The position numbers were made by a program, and so were the translations under genes. Below the pieces are notes generated by a model. The model was not told where the DNA came from. It saw nothing but the letters and a program-made list of their open reading frames with translations, and made no database searches. This document shows positions 61,201 to 64,000 of a stretch of DNA of 64,000 nucleotides, in pieces. This DNA is from Amblyomma americanum (Eukaryota; Arthropoda; Arachnida; Ixodida; Ixodidae), in the NCBI RefSeq assembly GCF_052857255.1, contig NW_027526499.1, positions 992,001 through 1,056,000 of the forward strand, written 5' to 3'. Each line of letters begins with the position of its first letter. The stretch's first letter is position 1.

Positions 61201-63753
61201 CAGAAAATCCGCGCTGGGGAAACTACGCGCTGGAGAATCTCCGCGCTGGAGAGACTTCGTGTTGGAGAAACTCCGTGTTGCACAAACTCCGTGTTGGAGA
61301 AACTCCGTGTGTGAGAAACTCCGTGTTGGAGAAACTCCGTGTTGGAGAAGCTCCGTGTTGGAGAAACTTCGTATCGGAGAAAGTCCGTGTCGGAGAAACT
61401 CCGTGTCGCAGAAACTCCGTGTTGTAGAAACTTCGTGTTGGCGAAACTCCTTGTTGTAGAAACTCCGTGTTGGAGAAACTTATTGTTAGATAAACTCCGT
61501 GTTGGAGAAACTTCGTGTTTGAGACACTCCACGTTGGAGAATCTCCTTGTTGGAAAAAACCTTGTTTGAGAAACTCCTTGTTGGAGAAACTCTGTGTCGG
61601 AGAAACTCCGTGCTGGGGAAACTTCGTGTTGGGGAAACGCCGTGTTGGAGAAACTCCATGTTGGAGAAACTCCGTGTCGGAGAAACTCCGTGTTGTAGAA
61701 ACTCCGTGTTGGAGAAACTCCGTGTTGGAGAAACTCCGTGTTGGAGAAACTCCGTGTTGGAGAAACTTCGTGTTGGAGAAAATTCTTGTTGGAGAAACTC
61801 CGTGCGATAGCAACCCCGTGTTGGAGATACTCCGCGCTGGAGAATCTCCGTGATCGCAAAACTCCGTGTTGGAGGAACTCTGTGTTGGAGAAACTCAGTG
61901 TCGGAGAAACTCCGTGTCGGAGAAACTCCGTGTTGGAGACAGTCCTTGTTGGAGAAACTCCGTGTTGGAGAAACTCCGTGCTAGAGAAACTCCGTGTTTG
62001 AAACACTCCACGTTGGAGAATCTCCTTGTTGGAAAAACCTTGTTTGAGAAACTCCTTGTTGGAGAAACTCCGTGTTGGAGAAACTCCGTGCTGGGGAAAC
62101 TTCGTGTTGGGGAAACGCCGTGTTGGAGAAACTCCATGTTGGATAAACTCCGTGGCGGAGAAACTCCGTGTCGGAGAAACTCCGTGTTGGAGAAACTCCG
62201 TGTTGGAGAAACTCCGTGTTGGAGAAACTGCGTGTTGGAGAAACTTCGTGTTGGAGAAACTCCGTGTTGGAGAAACTCCGTGCTAGAGAAACTCCGCGTT
62301 GGAGACACTCCACGTTGGAGAATCTCCTTGTTGGTAAAAACCTTGTTTGAGAAATTCCTTGTTGGAGAAACTCCGTGTTGGAGAAACTCCGTGCGGGGGA
62401 AACTTCGTGTTGGGGAAACGCCGTGTTGGAAAAACTCCACGTTGGAGAAACTCCGTGTCGGAGAAACTTCGTGTTGGAGAAACTCTGTGTCGGAGAAACT
62501 CCGTGTCGGAGAAACTCCGTGTTGGAGAAACTCCGTGTCGGAGAAACTCAGTGTCGGAGAAACTCCGTGTCGGAGAAACTCCGTGTTGGAGAAATTCCTT
62601 GTTGGAGAAACTCCGTGTAGGAGAAACTCCGTGTTGGAGAAACTCCGTGCTGGGGAAACTTCGTGTTGGGGTAACGCCGTGTTGGAGACACTCCATGTTG
62701 GAGAAACTCCGTGTCGGAGAAACTCTGTGTCGGAGAAACTCCGTGTTGGAGAAACTCCGTGTTGGAGAAACTCCGTGTTGGAGAAACTCCGTGTTGGAGA
62801 AACTTCGTGTTGGAGAAAATCCTTGTTGGAGAAACTCCGTGCTATAGCAACTCCGTGTTGGAGAAACTCCGCGCTGGAGAAACTCCGTGTTGGAGAAACT
62901 CCGCGTTGGAGAAACTCCGTGTTGGAGAAACTCCGTGTCGGAGAAACTCCGCATTGGAGAAACTCCGTGTTGGAGAAACTCCCTGTTGAAGAAACTCCGT
63001 GTTGTAGAAACTCCGTGTTGTAGAAACTCCGTGTTGGAGATAATCCATGTTGGAGAAACTCCATGTTGGAGAAACTCCATGCTGCAGAAAATCCGCGCTG
63101 GGGAAACTACGCGCTGGAGAATCTCCGCGCAGGAGAGACTTCGTGTTGGAGAAACTCCGTGTTGCAGAAACTCCGTGTTGGAGAAACTCCGTGTGTGAGA
63201 AACTCCGTGTTGGAGAAACTCTGTGTTGGAGAAGGTCCGTGTTGGAGAAACTTCGTATCGGAGAAAGTCCGTGTCGGAGAAACTCCGTGTCGCAGAAACT
63301 CCGTGTTGTAGAAACTTCGTGTTGGCGAAACTCCTTGTTGTAGAAACTCCGTGTTGGAGAAACTTATTGTTAGATAAACTCCGTGTTGGAGAAACTTCGT
63401 GCTGGAGAAACTCTGTGTCGGAGAAAATCTGTGTCGGAGAAAGTCTGTGTCGGAGAAACTCCGTGTTGGAGAAACTCCGTGTTGGAGAAACTCCGTGCTG
63501 GGGAAACTTCGTGTTGGGGAAACGCCGTGTTGGAGAAACTCCATGTTGGAGAAACTCCGTGTCGGAGAATCTCCTTGTTGGAAAAAACCTTGTTTGAGAA
63601 ACTCCTTGTTGGAGAAACTCTGTGTCGGAGAAACTCCGTGCTGGGGAAACTTCGTGTTGGGGAAACGCCGTGTTGGAGAAACTCCATGTTGGAGAAACTC
63701 CGTGTCGGAGAAACTCCATGTCGGAGAAACTCCGTGTTGGAGAAACTCCGTGT
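57732..63753 (+). repeat. ~6.0-kb HOR segment, copy 2
   Basis: This is the paralog of 49,590-55,371 and overlaps the end of the 1,392-bp duplication. It has 16 extra monomers near 62,480-62,740 and five extra near 62,900-63,000, and lacks seven monomers found at about 53,380-53,490 in copy 1. Private losses include 3 bp at about 59,197 (AGAAACCGTGCTATAG). Confidence 0.88.
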
Positions 63754-64000
63754 TGGAGAAACTCCGTGTTGGAGAAACTTCGTGTTGGAGAAAATCCTTG
63801 TCGGAGAAACTCCGTGCTATAGCAACTCCGTGTTGGAGAAACTCCGCGCTGGAGAAACTCCGTGTTCGAAAAACTCCGTGTTGGAGGAACTCTGTGTTGG
63901 AGAAACTCCGTGTTGGAGAAACTCCGCGCTGGAGAAACTTCGTGTTGGAGAAACTCCGCGTTGGAGAAACTCCGTGTTGGAGAAATTCCGTGTCGGAGAA
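63754..64000 (+). repeat. Start of a further copy of the 55.64/57.03-kb block
   Basis: The variant order from 63,754, including AAAATCCTTGTCGGAGAAAC at about 63,791 and GGAGAAATTCCGTGTCGG at the very end, follows 57,033-57,279 (offset 6,721) and 55,641 onward. The HOR pattern therefore continues beyond the window. Confidence 0.8.

Larger units (their letters stand above)
43564..64000 (+). repeat. 16-bp satellite array, right part (continues beyond the window end)
   Basis: This is the same GTTGGAGAAACTCCGT array, resuming directly after the insert in the same orientation and with the same variant monomers. The HOR blocks are shared with the left part (for example the TAATGGAG marker and the CTATAGC palindrome monomer). 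No further non-satellite sequence was seen to the end of the window. Confidence 0.98.

Noticed and set aside
1..64000. Telomeric or subtelomeric repeat
   Set aside because: The 16-bp unit is not TTAGG, TTAGGG or a related G-rich telomere motif, and none occurs in runs.
1..64000. CENP-B box inside the TTCGTGTTGGGGAAACG variant
   Set aside because: It begins TTCG and has a nearby CG, but the spacing and core do not fit NTTCGNNNNANNCGGGN. A centromeric role cannot be read from this sequence.

Overview
The window is a single eukaryotic satellite-DNA array. Apart from one 154-bp insert at 43,410-43,563, every stretch I read on both strands is built from head-to-tail copies of a 16-bp monomer, GTTGGAGAAACTCCGT, and its point variants. 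All copies face the same way, and the array runs off both ends of the window, so it is longer than 64 kb. I find no protein-coding gene, rRNA, tRNA gene or CRISPR array, and nothing bacterial. The organism is a eukaryote. The insert resembles short palindromic interspersed elements that I recall from tick genomes, but that is memory and not a search.

The many open reading frames are a property of the monomer. Because 16 is not a multiple of 3, three monomers (48 bp) encode a 16-residue period. All three plus frames give the same cycle, VGETPCWRNSVLEKLR, and all three minus frames give TEFLQHGVSPTRSFSN. The consensus has no stop codon in any of the six frames. ORFs of up to 868 codons therefore arise without selection and should not be annotated as genes.

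The array has several levels of higher-order structure. (1) 3,577-9,626 and 9,665-15,584 are consecutive copies of a ~6-kb unit. (2) 15,465-20,860 and 20,874-26,284 are consecutive, near-identical copies of a ~5.4-kb unit. (3) 26,285-49,590 is a mosaic of the same blocks with local tandem duplications of 847 bp (28.3-29.8 kb), ~2,041 bp (32.5-36.3 kb) and ~873 bp (43.8-44.7 kb). (4) 49,590-55,371 recurs at 57,732-63,753, and between and over these lies a 1,392-bp duplication (exactly 87 monomers). Most length differences between paralogous blocks are whole multiples of 16 bp (16, 32, 80, 112, 128, 256), which is what in-register unequal exchange or slippage would produce.

The exception to the satellite is the insert at 43,410-43,563. 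It has a 32-bp asymmetric head with a tRNA D-arm/A-box-like stretch, followed by a perfect inverted repeat with 58-bp arms and a 6-bp loop. It is flanked by 10-bp direct repeats (CCGTGTTGGA) that fit a target-site duplication. It occurs once, while paralogous satellite blocks elsewhere lack it, so it is probably the youngest event in the window.
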